Positions 53,092-61,029 of a stretch of DNA of 64,000 nucleotides are shown here, piece after piece. The DNA comes from Pseudoalteromonas undina (lineage in GTDB: Bacteria > Pseudomonadota > Gammaproteobacteria > Enterobacterales > Alteromonadaceae). The position numbers were made by a program, and so were the translations under genes. Below the pieces are notes generated by a model. That model was not told the DNA's origin and searched no databases. It saw only the letters and a program-made list of their open reading frames with translations. The DNA lies in the NCBI RefSeq assembly GCF_000238275.3, contig NZ_AHCF03000003.1, forward strand, positions 620,001-684,000, written 5' to 3'. Every line of letters starts with the position of its first letter. Positions within the stretch are counted from its first letter, which is position 1.

Positions 53092-54156
53092 CTATTCTAG
53101 CAAATTGTATTTTTTCAAATAACCACGTAGTTGATGATACGTTAAACCAAGTACTTCTGCAGTCTTCTTTTGATTAAATTGGCTATGTTCTAATGCTTTT
53201 TTTATCAATGTAATTTCAAATTCATTAGAGAGCGTTTTTAAGTCGCATGGAAACTCAGGTTCTTTGGTACTTGAACTCAATGCTACAGGCGCTTCTATAG
53301 GCTGTGCATGAGTAGTCGGTTCAGATTGTATTATAGCAGGTGCTTGTGCATGTTTTATGCGGGCTTTAGGTCTAAAGCGACTTTCGAATGGGTCTAAAAT
53401 AATTTTATGTACAGGAATATGTTCATTGCCGTGGCGATACAGACTTCGTTCTACCACATTTTTAAGTTCACGGACATTACCCGGCCACTCATAACTGAGT
53501 AAACTTTCTTGTGCACTGCGGGTAAAACCACTAAATAGCTCCCACTCAAGGTCTCGTGCCATGTTCATCGCAAACTGTTCAGCCAGCAACATAATGTCAT
53601 CTTGACGTTCACGCAGTGGCGGTAAGGTGATCACATCAAACGCGAGTCTATCGAGTAAATCACTTCTAAATTCACCTTGTTGTGCTAAATGGGGTAAGTC
53701 TTCATTGGTTGCACAGACTAAGCGAGTGTCTACTTTAACGGTTTGCTTGCCGCCAACACGTTCAAACTCACCATACTCAATCACTCTTAATAGCTTTTCT
53801 TGCACCATGGCAGAGGTATTTGCTAACTCATCTAAGAACAAGGTACCACTATTGGCGCGCTCAAAGCGGCCTTCATGGCGTTTACTTGCGCCTGTGAAAG
53901 CGCCACTTTCATGACCAAATAATTCACTCTCGAGCAGGTTTTCGTTCAATGCCGCACAGTTAAGCTTGACGTAACTTTGATCCCAGCGTTTGGATAAAAA
54001 GTGTAAACGTGCTGCAATTAGCTCTTTACCGGTACCACGTTCACCAATAATAAGTACGGGTTTATCTAGGTTAGCCAGTTGCGAAACCTGATCAAGTACC
54101 GATAAAAAGCTGTCTGATTGGCCAAGTAAATTGTCCTGTTGGCGATATTGACTCAT
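53092..54156 (-). CDS. pspF: Psp operon transcriptional activator PspF
   Basis: PspF is a sigma-54 enhancer-binding protein without a receiver domain, held inactive by PspA until the membrane is stressed. Its AAA+ domain has Walker A GERGTGKE (38-45) and the sigma-54 contact loop GAFTGA (85-90). The C-terminal Fis-type helix-turn-helix (about 315-354) includes KKTAEVLGLTYHQLRGYLKKY. The 354 residues fit. It is divergent from pspA and sits 8 bp before sapA, apparently in one operon with sapABCDF. Confidence 0.94.
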   Translation of the reverse strand: MSQYRQQDNLLGQSDSFLSVLDQVSQLANLDKPVLIIGERGTGKELIAARLHFLSKRWDQSYVKLNCAALNENLLESELFGHESGAFTGASKRHEGRFERANSGTLFLDELANTSAMVQEKLLRVIEYGEFERVGGKQTVKVDTRLVCATNEDLPHLAQQGEFRSDLLDRLAFDVITLPPLRERQDDIMLLAEQFAMNMARDLEWELFSGFTRSAQESLLSYEWPGNVRELKNVVERSLYRHGNEHIPVHKIILDPFESRFRPKARIKHAQAPAIIQSEPTTHAQPIEAPVALSSSTKEPEFPCDLKTLSNEFEITLIKKALEHSQFNQKKTAEVLGLTYHQLRGYLKKYNLLE

Positions 54157-54180
54157 ATTTCCTAACTCTTAGTCATTTTT

Positions 54181-54205
54181 ACTAACAGTTAGTGTATTTC
54201 ATTAT
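54181..54205. promoter_or_regulatory. Candidate PspF upstream activating region
   Basis: The palindrome ACTAACAGTTAGT (54181-54193) runs into TTAGTGTATTTC, which resembles the TAGTGTAATTC core I recall for the E. coli pspA activator sites. It lies about 100 bp upstream of the pspA sigma-54 promoter. Confidence 0.5.
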
Positions 54206-54238
54206 GGAGGATAACAAAAGTAATTTGTAATTTACATT

Positions 54239-54251
54239 TAACATATTGAAA
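54239..54251. promoter_or_regulatory. Candidate IHF site between activator site and pspA promoter
   Basis: TAACATATTGAAA matches the reverse form of the IHF core (YAANNNNTTGATW) except at one position. Its location is where IHF bends DNA in E. coli pspA control. The region is AT-rich, so chance is possible. Confidence 0.4.
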
Positions 54252-54279
54252 ATAAATGGTATTTTAAAAATATAAAAGT

Positions 54280-54295
54280 TGGCAAGCATATTGAT
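54280..54295 (+). promoter_or_regulatory. Sigma-54 promoter of pspABC
   Basis: TGGCAAGCATATTGAT fits the -24/-12 pattern TGGCAC-N5-TTGC with correct spacing between GG and the -12 G. The -12 element has GA instead of GC. Transcription would begin near 54306, about 37 nt before the pspA ATG. Confidence 0.75.
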
Positions 54296-54342
54296 ACTAA
54301 TAATAGCAGACACATTTAGATTAAATAATAGAGGTATATGTT

Positions 54343-55002
54343 ATGGGAATTTTTTCACGTTTTGCAGACATTGTTAATTCTAATATCAATGCCATTTTAG
54401 ATAAAGCAGAAGATCCTGAAAAAATGGTTCGTCTTATTATCCAAGAGATGGAAGATACACTAGTAGAGGTACGCTCTACGTCAGCAAAAACCCTTGCTGA
54501 GAAAAAAGAATTAGTACGTCGCGTAGATACACTAAAAGCTCAAGTAAGCGATTGGCAAGACAAAGCCGAATTAGCACTGAGCAAAGATCGTGATGATTTA
54601 GCTCGCTCAGCTTTACTTGAAAAGCAAAAATCAGCCGATGCAGTCGCTGCAGTAGAAAGTGAACTTGATCATGTAGAATCTCATATCGAGAAACTACAGC
54701 AAGAAGTGACTACGCTACAAGAGAAACTAGCGGATGCTAAAGCACGTCAAAAAGCTATTATTTTACGTCAACGCTCGGCTGAGTCGCGCCTTGAGGTTAA
54801 AAAAGCACTTGATAGTTCTAAAGTGGATGATGCACTTAATCGTTTTGAACGTTACGAAACCAAAATTGATGGGCTAGAATCTCAAATAGAGTCTTACGAT
54901 TTGGGTAAACAAACGTTAGCAGATGAAATTGCTGATTTACAAAAGAATGAAAAAATTGACGACGAGTTAGCTGAACTTAAAAAGAAACTCTCGAATAAAT
55001 AA
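54343..55002 (+). CDS. pspA: Phage shock protein A
   Basis: PspA is an ESCRT-III-like peripheral membrane protein that stabilises damaged inner membrane and inhibits PspF. The 219 residues are nearly all helical, with the amphipathic N-terminus MGIFSRFADIVNSNINAILD and the EDPEKMVRLIIQEME motif. AGAGG lies 8 nt before the ATG. It is the first gene of the pspABC-ycjXF series and is driven by the sigma-54 promoter above. Confidence 0.96.
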   Translation: MGIFSRFADIVNSNINAILDKAEDPEKMVRLIIQEMEDTLVEVRSTSAKTLAEKKELVRRVDTLKAQVSDWQDKAELALSKDRDDLARSALLEKQKSADAVAAVESELDHVESHIEKLQQEVTTLQEKLADAKARQKAIILRQRSAESRLEVKKALDSSKVDDALNRFERYETKIDGLESQIESYDLGKQTLADEIADLQKNEKIDDELAELKKKLSNK

Positions 55003-55065
55003 ATATAAAACAGGGGCCTTGTGCCCCTGACATCAACATTGAATACGGATTGTCAGGAGAGGATT

Positions 55066-55299
55066 ATGTTTGATCCAGAGATACTAATTGCACCCTTTAT
55101 CTTGTTTATGATTTTTGTTGCACCACTGTGGTTAATTTTACACTACCGAAGCAAAAAGCAGGTAAGCCAAGGGTTAAGCGAGCATGAGCATCACCAGTTA
55201 TTGGAACTTGCTCAAAAAGCTGAAAAAATGACTGATAGAATCGAGACATTAGAAGCTTTACTTGATCAAGAGTCACCACAGTGGAGACAAAAAGTATGA
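55066..55299 (+). CDS. pspB: Phage shock protein B
   Basis: PspB is a small inner-membrane protein that with PspC senses membrane stress and frees PspF from PspA. The 77-residue product has one N-terminal span and a cytoplasmic helix ending ALLDQESPQWR, like E. coli PspB. I chose the ATG at 55066 because AGGAGAGG lies directly upstream; an earlier in-frame start would add 15 non-conserved residues. Its stop overlaps the pspC start (ATGA). Confidence 0.93.
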   Translation: MFDPEILIAPFILFMIFVAPLWLILHYRSKKQVSQGLSEHEHHQLLELAQKAEKMTDRIETLEALLDQESPQWRQKV

Positions 55300-55697
55300 A
55301 CACCAAACGCGAATTATTAAGAGACCCACAACGCGGTAAAATTGCCGGTGTATGTGCGGGATTAAGTGACTACTTTAATATGGAGTTATGGTTAGTTCGC
55401 ATTATTTTTGTTAGTGCTGTACTACTAACCGGTGGCCCATTATTTGTGGTAGCGTATATTGCAGCGTGGTTTATTTTAGATAAAAAACAACCCAGTACTG
55501 TAAATAAAACACAATCAACCTATGGCGGTGATCCGCTAGAAGTAAAATTTAAAGTATGGCAAAAAGGCGAGCCACCGCGTCGTGCGCTTCAAGACTTAAA
55601 AGAGCGATTGACCCGTGTAGATAGCCGCCTTCAAAACATGGAACGCTACGTTACTTCAAGCGAGTTTACGGTCAGCCGTGAAATTAATAAACTTTAA
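55296..55697 (+). CDS. pspC: Phage shock protein C
   Basis: PspC is the second inner-membrane sensor of the system. The PspC domain (about 8-65) has RDPQRGKIAGVCAGLSDYF and a hydrophobic span. A C-terminal coiled segment of about 60 residues follows (ALQDLKERLTRVDSRLQNMERYV). I use the ATG at 55296, which overlaps the pspB stop by 4 bp; GGAG lies upstream. No pspD or pspE follows. Confidence 0.94.
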   Translation: MNTKRELLRDPQRGKIAGVCAGLSDYFNMELWLVRIIFVSAVLLTGGPLFVVAYIAAWFILDKKQPSTVNKTQSTYGGDPLEVKFKVWQKGEPPRRALQDLKERLTRVDSRLQNMERYVTSSEFTVSREINKL

Positions 55698-55708
55698 AGG
55701 ATTAATAA

Positions 55709-55750
55709 GCACCTTGTTTGCAGCCTGATCAATGACGGCAACTAAGGTGC
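55709..55750 (+). other. Hairpin between pspC and ycjX
   Basis: GCACCTT and AAGGTGC, extended by GTTTGC/GCAACT with mismatches, form a stem with a loop of about 18 nt and no T-run. It may modulate readthrough or RNA stability rather than terminate. Confidence 0.4.
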
Positions 55751-55760
55751 AAAACACTTT

Positions 55761-57179
55761 ATGAGCCAATCATTTGCAAAAAAGACCTTTAAAAGCGTTA
55801 AAGGCAAAGCACAAAAAGCCCTGCACCGTAGTTTAGATCAACACGTTAAACTTGCCGTAACAGGGCTGAGCGGCAGTGGTAAAACGGCGTTTATTAGCGC
55901 GTTAGTTAAGCATTTAACCTCTCAGGCGAATGACAACAACTTACCTTTTTTCGATGTAATGCGTGAACACCGCCACATTGCTACTAAAATTGTGCCGCAA
56001 GAGGCATTAAATGTTCCCACTTTTGATTACAACCGTGCAATAAGTGCTTTACTACCAAGTGAAGGCGACCCTGCATGGCCCGCTTCTACCGAGCGAATAA
56101 ATACTTTACGTTTGGCGATTAAATACCAAAGCAACGCGGGTCTGCGCGGTCATTTCTCACCCCAATCGACGCTGTATTTAGATATTATTGACTATCCTGG
56201 TGAGTGGTTGCTTGACCTACCTATGCTCGCGCAAAGCTTTGAACAGTGGTGCGAGCAACAATATCCATTACTTAGTCAAACGCCACGTGATCAAAGCTCA
56301 GCTGAATTTTTACAATCCATAGAGCTGCTTGATTTAGATGCACCGGTAGATGAAAACGCACTGGCTGATATTGCACGATGTTATCAAACCATGTTGGTAG
56401 GGCTAAAAAAAGACACTAAGCTTGCCATGTTACAGCCTGGGCGGATGTTAATGCCGGGTGACTTGCAAGGTGCACCATTATTACTATTTTTTCCAATTAG
56501 TCCTGAAAAAATCAGTGACGATGTAGTAGCGGGTTCTAACTTAGCGCATTTAATTAAACGTTTTGATGCTTACGTAAAAGAAGTCGTTAAACCTTTTTAT
56601 AATGAGCATTTTCGCCATTTTGACCGTCAAATCGTCTTGGTAGATGTACTGAGTGCATTAAATGAAGGTTATGAAACGTTGGCTGAGCAAAGTCGAGTGA
56701 TCAATCAGTTATTGTCACACTTTAGCTATGGTGATTCTGGTTTTTTTAAACGCTTGTTTAAACCTAATATAGATAAAATATTATTTGCTGCTAATAAGTC
56801 CGATCACATCAGTGCGAAGCATCACAAAGATCTTGCATTGTTACTCGATTCGTTAGTTAAAGAGCAAAGCAATCACTTAAAATTTGATGGGGTTAAAATA
56901 GAAACACTGGCGATGTCATCAATTGCTGCTACTGTGTCCCGCCAAGTGGTTGATAAGGGGCAAACACTCGACTGTATCTATGGCAAGCCATTAAATGAAC
57001 AACAGTGGTTAACTTACCTGCCTCCTCAGCCGCCGAGCAGAATGCTCAAAAAAAGTGAGTGGCCAGCACATGGGTTTGAGTTTTTATCATTTGCACCTAT
57101 GCCAAGCCCAGATCAACAGCTTAAGCACATTCGCTTAGACCATGTGATGCAGTACTTGTTAGGAGATAAGTTAACATGA
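55761..57179 (+). CDS. ycjX: YcjX-family P-loop NTPase
   Basis: YcjX proteins (DUF463) are GTPase-like proteins cotranscribed with or near psp genes and induced by envelope stress; the exact role is unknown. The P-loop GLSGSGKT is at 35-42. Conserved segments are DIIDYPGEWLLDLPML and NKSDHIS, the latter a guanine-specificity NKxD-like motif. The 472 residues fit. It overlaps ycjF by 4 bp. Confidence 0.92.
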   Translation: MSQSFAKKTFKSVKGKAQKALHRSLDQHVKLAVTGLSGSGKTAFISALVKHLTSQANDNNLPFFDVMREHRHIATKIVPQEALNVPTFDYNRAISALLPSEGDPAWPASTERINTLRLAIKYQSNAGLRGHFSPQSTLYLDIIDYPGEWLLDLPMLAQSFEQWCEQQYPLLSQTPRDQSSAEFLQSIELLDLDAPVDENALADIARCYQTMLVGLKKDTKLAMLQPGRMLMPGDLQGAPLLLFFPISPEKISDDVVAGSNLAHLIKRFDAYVKEVVKPFYNEHFRHFDRQIVLVDVLSALNEGYETLAEQSRVINQLLSHFSYGDSGFFKRLFKPNIDKILFAANKSDHISAKHHKDLALLLDSLVKEQSNHLKFDGVKIETLAMSSIAATVSRQVVDKGQTLDCIYGKPLNEQQWLTYLPPQPPSRMLKKSEWPAHGFEFLSFAPMPSPDQQLKHIRLDHVMQYLLGDKLT

Positions 57180-58201
57180 GTGAGTCAACACACCAATTTC
57201 AGGCTGGGCGTCGTATTAATGCCCAAAATATTGAGCAAAATGAACCAGATTTATTAGCGGCTAAAGTCGTAGAGCAGGGACAAAGTGAGCAGCCTAGCAA
57301 AGATAGAGACGAGCTAATTGAACCTGAAATCGATATTGAGCCTGTATATAAAAAGTCTAAGTGGCAAACCCTTAAAGGCCTATTTGCACTGAGCTTTATT
57401 GTTTTAATATTACTTGAGTTCGCATTTTCAATTGTATTGACGTTTCAGCAGTCAGTTATTTTAGGTGGGGTGTACTTAACCGCTGTAATAACCGGTGTAC
57501 TACTGATATCGCGTTTATTGTGGCGTGAATATAGAATGTTACGCAGCTTAAAGCGTAATCAGCTGCACCGCCATGAAGCTAACCGTTTGCTCAATAGTGA
57601 GCAGGTAGGCGGGGCGATACCTTGGCTTGAAAAGCTTAATAAACATCAGCAATTAGATAATTTCGAAAACTTTAAAAATCAGGTCGCTACGCACCACAGT
57701 GACAAAGAAATAATGTCTCTGTACGCGAATAGCTTACTGATAACGCAAGACAATCAAGCTAAAAAGTTAATAAACCGTTTTGCAACAGAGTCAGCTTTAT
57801 TAGTTGCCCTAAGCCCAATTGCGCTGGTGGATATGATGGCTGTGCTGTGGCGTGGCACTAAATTAATAGAGCAAATAGGCCGCATATATGGCATTGGCTT
57901 TGGTTATGCCAGCCGTATTAAACTTTACCGCATGCTTATTAAGCAAGTAATGTTTGTAGGCAGTGCAGAGCTCGTATCTGATTTAGCCGCCACGGCACTC
58001 AGTGCTGAATTATTAGGCAAGCTTTCAGGGCGAGCTGCACAAGGTGTTAGTGCCGGTATATTTACAGCGCGTATTGGTTACAAAGCTATGGAATTAAGCC
58101 GACCCTTACCGCGTCTTGAAAACAAGCGTAGCTTGTTAAAAGGCACAGTCCAAGGGATTGCGAGTAAAATTATGAGCCGTAAGGGAGCTGAAACTAAGTA
58201 G
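57176..58201 (+). CDS. ycjF: YcjF-family (DUF697) membrane protein
   Basis: YcjF is an inner-membrane protein of unknown function always paired with YcjX. The 341 residues have an acidic N-terminal third, two membrane spans around 67-110, and a C-terminal DUF697 region (about 195-300, SALLVALSPIALVDMMAVLWRG-like helices). Its ATG overlaps the ycjX TGA. In E. coli the next gene is tyrR; here a methionine gamma-lyase gene follows instead. Confidence 0.9.
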   Translation: MSESTHQFQAGRRINAQNIEQNEPDLLAAKVVEQGQSEQPSKDRDELIEPEIDIEPVYKKSKWQTLKGLFALSFIVLILLEFAFSIVLTFQQSVILGGVYLTAVITGVLLISRLLWREYRMLRSLKRNQLHRHEANRLLNSEQVGGAIPWLEKLNKHQQLDNFENFKNQVATHHSDKEIMSLYANSLLITQDNQAKKLINRFATESALLVALSPIALVDMMAVLWRGTKLIEQIGRIYGIGFGYASRIKLYRMLIKQVMFVGSAELVSDLAATALSAELLGKLSGRAAQGVSAGIFTARIGYKAMELSRPLPRLENKRSLLKGTVQGIASKIMSRKGAETK

Positions 58202-58346
58202 TGAGACTTCGTTGGCAATATTTGTGTACAGCTCTTTGGGTAAAGTTTGCACAAATAGCCATCTGAGCATCCGGCATGCTTGTGATTTTAAGTGCGGTGC
58301 GTTTTATTTATGCTATTGACACACATAATAAAAACGAGAACACACA

Positions 58347-59528
58347 ATGAGCAAGCATCATCAAAATACCCAATGTATCCATGGCCCACAAAAAGCAAAT
58401 GATCCGCATGGCGCATTAACCTCACCTTTGTATCAAACGTCTACGTTTCATTTTGAAAATGCCGCCCAAGGTGCTGCCCGCTTTGCAGGTGAAGAGCCCG
58501 GTTATATTTACACGCGTTTAGGTAACCCAACCACGACTGAACTTGAGCAAAAAGTGGCGCAATTAGAAGGCTGTGAGGCCGCCGCCGCCACGGCAACAGG
58601 TATGGGTGCGGTATCCGCTTCGGTACTAAGCTTCCTATCGCAAGGCGATCATTTAATTGCATCAAGCGCTCTGTATGGCTGCACCTTTGCTTTTTTTTCG
58701 CATATGTTGCCGCGATGGGGAATTGAAGTCACCTTTGTTGATATGACTAATGAGAGTGAACTGCGCGCAGCCATTAAGCCTAACTCAAAAATGATATTTG
58801 TAGAAACACCAATCAATCCAACCATGGCAGTGATTGATTTAGCACTTATTGGCGATGTTGCTAAACAGCATAATTTACTGAGTGTGGTCGACAATACTTT
58901 TTTAACCCCGCTGCTACAGTCACCAAAAAAGTACGGTATCGACATTATAATGCATAGCGCGACCAAGTATTTAAATGGTCACGGCGATGTTGTTGCGGGT
59001 ATTGTTTGTGGTTCACTTGAGCATATTACACAGATTAAAATGACCGTGCTTAAAGATATTGGTGCCACTATTAGTCCGCACGATGCGTGGTTAATAAACC
59101 GCGGCTTAAAAACTTTAGCTATTCGCGTTGAACGCCATTGCCAAAGTGCGCAAACGATTGCTGAGTATTTAGAAGCTCATCCGCAAGTAAATAAAGTGTA
59201 TTACCCTGGGCTTAAGTCTCACCCAGGTTACAAGTATATTGGTAAGCAAATGAAAGCGGCTGGCGGTGTTATTGCCTTTGAAATTAAAGGGAGCTTAACC
59301 GACGGTGAGCAGTTTATTGATAGCATGCAACTGTGCACATTAGCGGTTAGCTTAGGCGATGCTGAAACACTCATTCAACACCCTGCATCAATGACGCATT
59401 CGCCATACACTCCCGAAGAAAGACTAGCAGCTGGAATTAGTGATGGTTTAATTCGTTTATCAGTTGGACTTGAAGATGTTAACGATATTATTAACGATCT
59501 CAACCAAGCATTTACTAAAACATCTTGA
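58347..59528 (+). CDS. Methionine gamma-lyase
   Basis: This PLP enzyme of the Cys/Met metabolism family splits methionine into methanethiol, 2-oxobutyrate and ammonia. The PLP lysine is K207 in SATKYLNGHGD. The decisive point is C112 in LYGCTFAF, the active-site cysteine found in true methionine gamma-lyases and absent from MetB/MetC, together with MTHSPYTPEERLAAGIS. The 393 residues match the Pseudomonas enzyme closely. It would supply volatile sulfur, common in marine bacteria. GAGA precedes the ATG. No MetJ box is visible. Confidence 0.88.
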   Translation: MSKHHQNTQCIHGPQKANDPHGALTSPLYQTSTFHFENAAQGAARFAGEEPGYIYTRLGNPTTTELEQKVAQLEGCEAAAATATGMGAVSASVLSFLSQGDHLIASSALYGCTFAFFSHMLPRWGIEVTFVDMTNESELRAAIKPNSKMIFVETPINPTMAVIDLALIGDVAKQHNLLSVVDNTFLTPLLQSPKKYGIDIIMHSATKYLNGHGDVVAGIVCGSLEHITQIKMTVLKDIGATISPHDAWLINRGLKTLAIRVERHCQSAQTIAEYLEAHPQVNKVYYPGLKSHPGYKYIGKQMKAAGGVIAFEIKGSLTDGEQFIDSMQLCTLAVSLGDAETLIQHPASMTHSPYTPEERLAAGISDGLIRLSVGLEDVNDIINDLNQAFTKTS

Positions 59529-59530
59529 GG

Positions 59531-59548
59531 TGTAAATTAATGGTTACA
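59531..59548 (+). promoter_or_regulatory. TyrR-type operator 1 upstream of phhA
   Basis: TGTAAA-TTAATG-GTTACA differs from TGTAAA-N6-TTTACA at one position. It begins 3 nt after the lyase stop codon and 218 bp before the chosen phhA ATG. Confidence 0.65.
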
Positions 59549-59605
59549 TTAAATTCTTCCTGTGGGCACTATTAAGAATGGGCTGTGTTTTTATCTTTGC
59601 TCTAG

Positions 59606-59623
59606 TGTAATTTTAAATTTACG
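59606..59623 (+). promoter_or_regulatory. TyrR-type operator 2 upstream of phhA
   Basis: TGTAAT-TTTAAA-TTTACG differs from the TyrR consensus at two outer positions. Its centre is 75 bp from that of operator 1, close to seven helical turns, so both would face the same side of the DNA. Confidence 0.62.
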
Positions 59624-59765
59624 ATTTGTGTGATCTGCAAAAGTATTGATCTGCGTCAAGCTATTAAACTTTTGTTCACTTTTGCATAGTATGGCTACAT
59701 CGAATAGCCAAGCATTTGGCTGTTATTTTGACACCGATTTAGGGTTTATCCCAAAGAAGGTATTT

Positions 59766-60563
59766 ATGGCTAAAGCAAGTAATTACACCTCCAAAACACC
59801 TGATGAAAATGGGGTTATACATTGGAGCGATGAAGAAAATAAAATTTGGTCTGAGCTTGTAGCACGCCAACTTGCGTGCATAGAAGGCAAAGCCTGTGAT
59901 GAGTACATGGAAGGATTGAAAAAAATCAATCTGCCTCATGATCGTATCCCACAGCTGAGTGAGCTAAACGAAGTACTTTTAGCAACCACAGGTTGGCAGG
60001 TTGCACCTGTACCTGCACTTATCGATTTTGATGAGTTTTTTAGGTTACTCGCTAACAAGCAATTTCCTGTAGCTACCTTCATTCGTAGCCGTAAAGAATT
60101 TGACTACTTACAAGAACCCGATATTTTTCATGAGATATTTGGTCATTGTGCCATGCTAACCAATCCTGACTTTGCAGAATTTACTCATAAGTACGGGCAA
60201 CTAGGATACGCGGCAGAGAAAAAAGACCGCGTTTATTTAGCGCGCATGTACTGGTTTACCGTTGAGTTTGGTTTGATGCAAACTGAAAAAGGATTACGTA
60301 TTTACGGTGGCGGTATTTTATCAAGCCCAGGGGAAACCCAATACGTGTATTCAGATACACCAGAGATTAATCCAATGAATGTGCTAGATGTGCTACGTAC
60401 ACCGTACCGTATAGACATTATGCAACCATTGTACTACACGATTAATTCGATTCATGATCTGTTTGAAATATCTCAAATGGATATAATGACTTTAGTTGAG
60501 CAAGCTAAATCACTTGGTTTGCACGACCCTAAGTTTCCTCCAAAAGAAAAATTAGCTAGTTAA
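59766..60563 (+). CDS. phhA: Phenylalanine 4-monooxygenase
   Basis: PhhA hydroxylates phenylalanine to tyrosine using tetrahydropterin, iron and oxygen. The iron ligands are H122 and H127 (HEIFGH) and E167 (YWFTVEFG). I chose the ATG at 59766 (265 residues, MAKASNYTSK), since GAAGG lies about 6 nt before it; an open frame continues 120 bp upstream but is not conserved-looking. phhB follows after 36 bp. Two TyrR-type boxes lie upstream. Confidence 0.93.
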   Translation: MAKASNYTSKTPDENGVIHWSDEENKIWSELVARQLACIEGKACDEYMEGLKKINLPHDRIPQLSELNEVLLATTGWQVAPVPALIDFDEFFRLLANKQFPVATFIRSRKEFDYLQEPDIFHEIFGHCAMLTNPDFAEFTHKYGQLGYAAEKKDRVYLARMYWFTVEFGLMQTEKGLRIYGGGILSSPGETQYVYSDTPEINPMNVLDVLRTPYRIDIMQPLYYTINSIHDLFEISQMDIMTLVEQAKSLGLHDPKFPPKEKLAS

Positions 60564-60599
60564 TTTTTGAAAAAAGTAACGCTAAACTAAGGATTTAAA

Positions 60600-60944
60600 A
60601 TGTCTTCATTAAGTGCACAAAAATGTGAAGCCTGTCATGCAGATGCGCCAAAAGTATCTGATGCTGAATTGGCTGAATTAATTAAAAAAATCCCTGACTG
60701 GGTGCCAGAAGTACGTGACGGTATTATGCAGTTAGAGCGCGTTTATAAGTTTAAAAACTTTAAACAAGCCATTGCGTTTACCAATAAGGTAGGTGATATG
60801 GCTGAAGACGAAGGGCATCACCCAGGTCTATTAACCGAATGGGGCAAAGTAACTGTTACTTGGTGGAGCCATTCAATTAAAGGCCTGCATAAAAATGACT
60901 TCATTTGCGCTGCTAAAACAGATGATGTATTTAACGCGCTGTAA
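60600..60944 (+). CDS. phhB: Pterin-4a-carbinolamine dehydratase
   Basis: PhhB recycles the 4a-hydroxypterin made by PhhA, so the pair works as one pathway. The active-site motif is EGHHP (about residues 70-74), followed by [20 protein letters not shown]. The 114 residues fit. AAGGA lies upstream of the ATG. It is in an operon with phhA and ends at a strong terminator. Confidence 0.94.
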   Translation: MSSLSAQKCEACHADAPKVSDAELAELIKKIPDWVPEVRDGIMQLERVYKFKNFKQAIAFTNKVGDMAEDEGHHPGLLTEWGKVTVTWWSHSIKGLHKNDFICAAKTDDVFNAL

Positions 60945-60964
60945 TTAATTAGATTTGAGTAAAT

Positions 60965-60990
60965 AAAAAGGCACTTTACAGTGCCTTTTT
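60965..60990. terminator. Bidirectional terminator of phhAB and betT
   Basis: AAAAAGGCACT and AGTGCCTTTTT form an 11-bp stem with a TTAC loop, between the convergent phhB and betT ends. Confidence 0.92.
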
Positions 60991-61029
60991 TATTTTTAAT
61001 TACCGTTTTATCAATACTGGCTGTATCAG

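Noticed and set aside
58300..58346. TTGACA as -35 of the methionine gamma-lyase promoter
   Set aside because: The matching -10 would fall at or beyond the start codon, so it cannot drive this gene.
59646..59765. Extended N-terminus of phhA from an upstream ATG
   Set aside because: The extra 40 residues overlap the promoter region and lack family similarity; the internal ATG at 59766 has a good ribosome-binding site.
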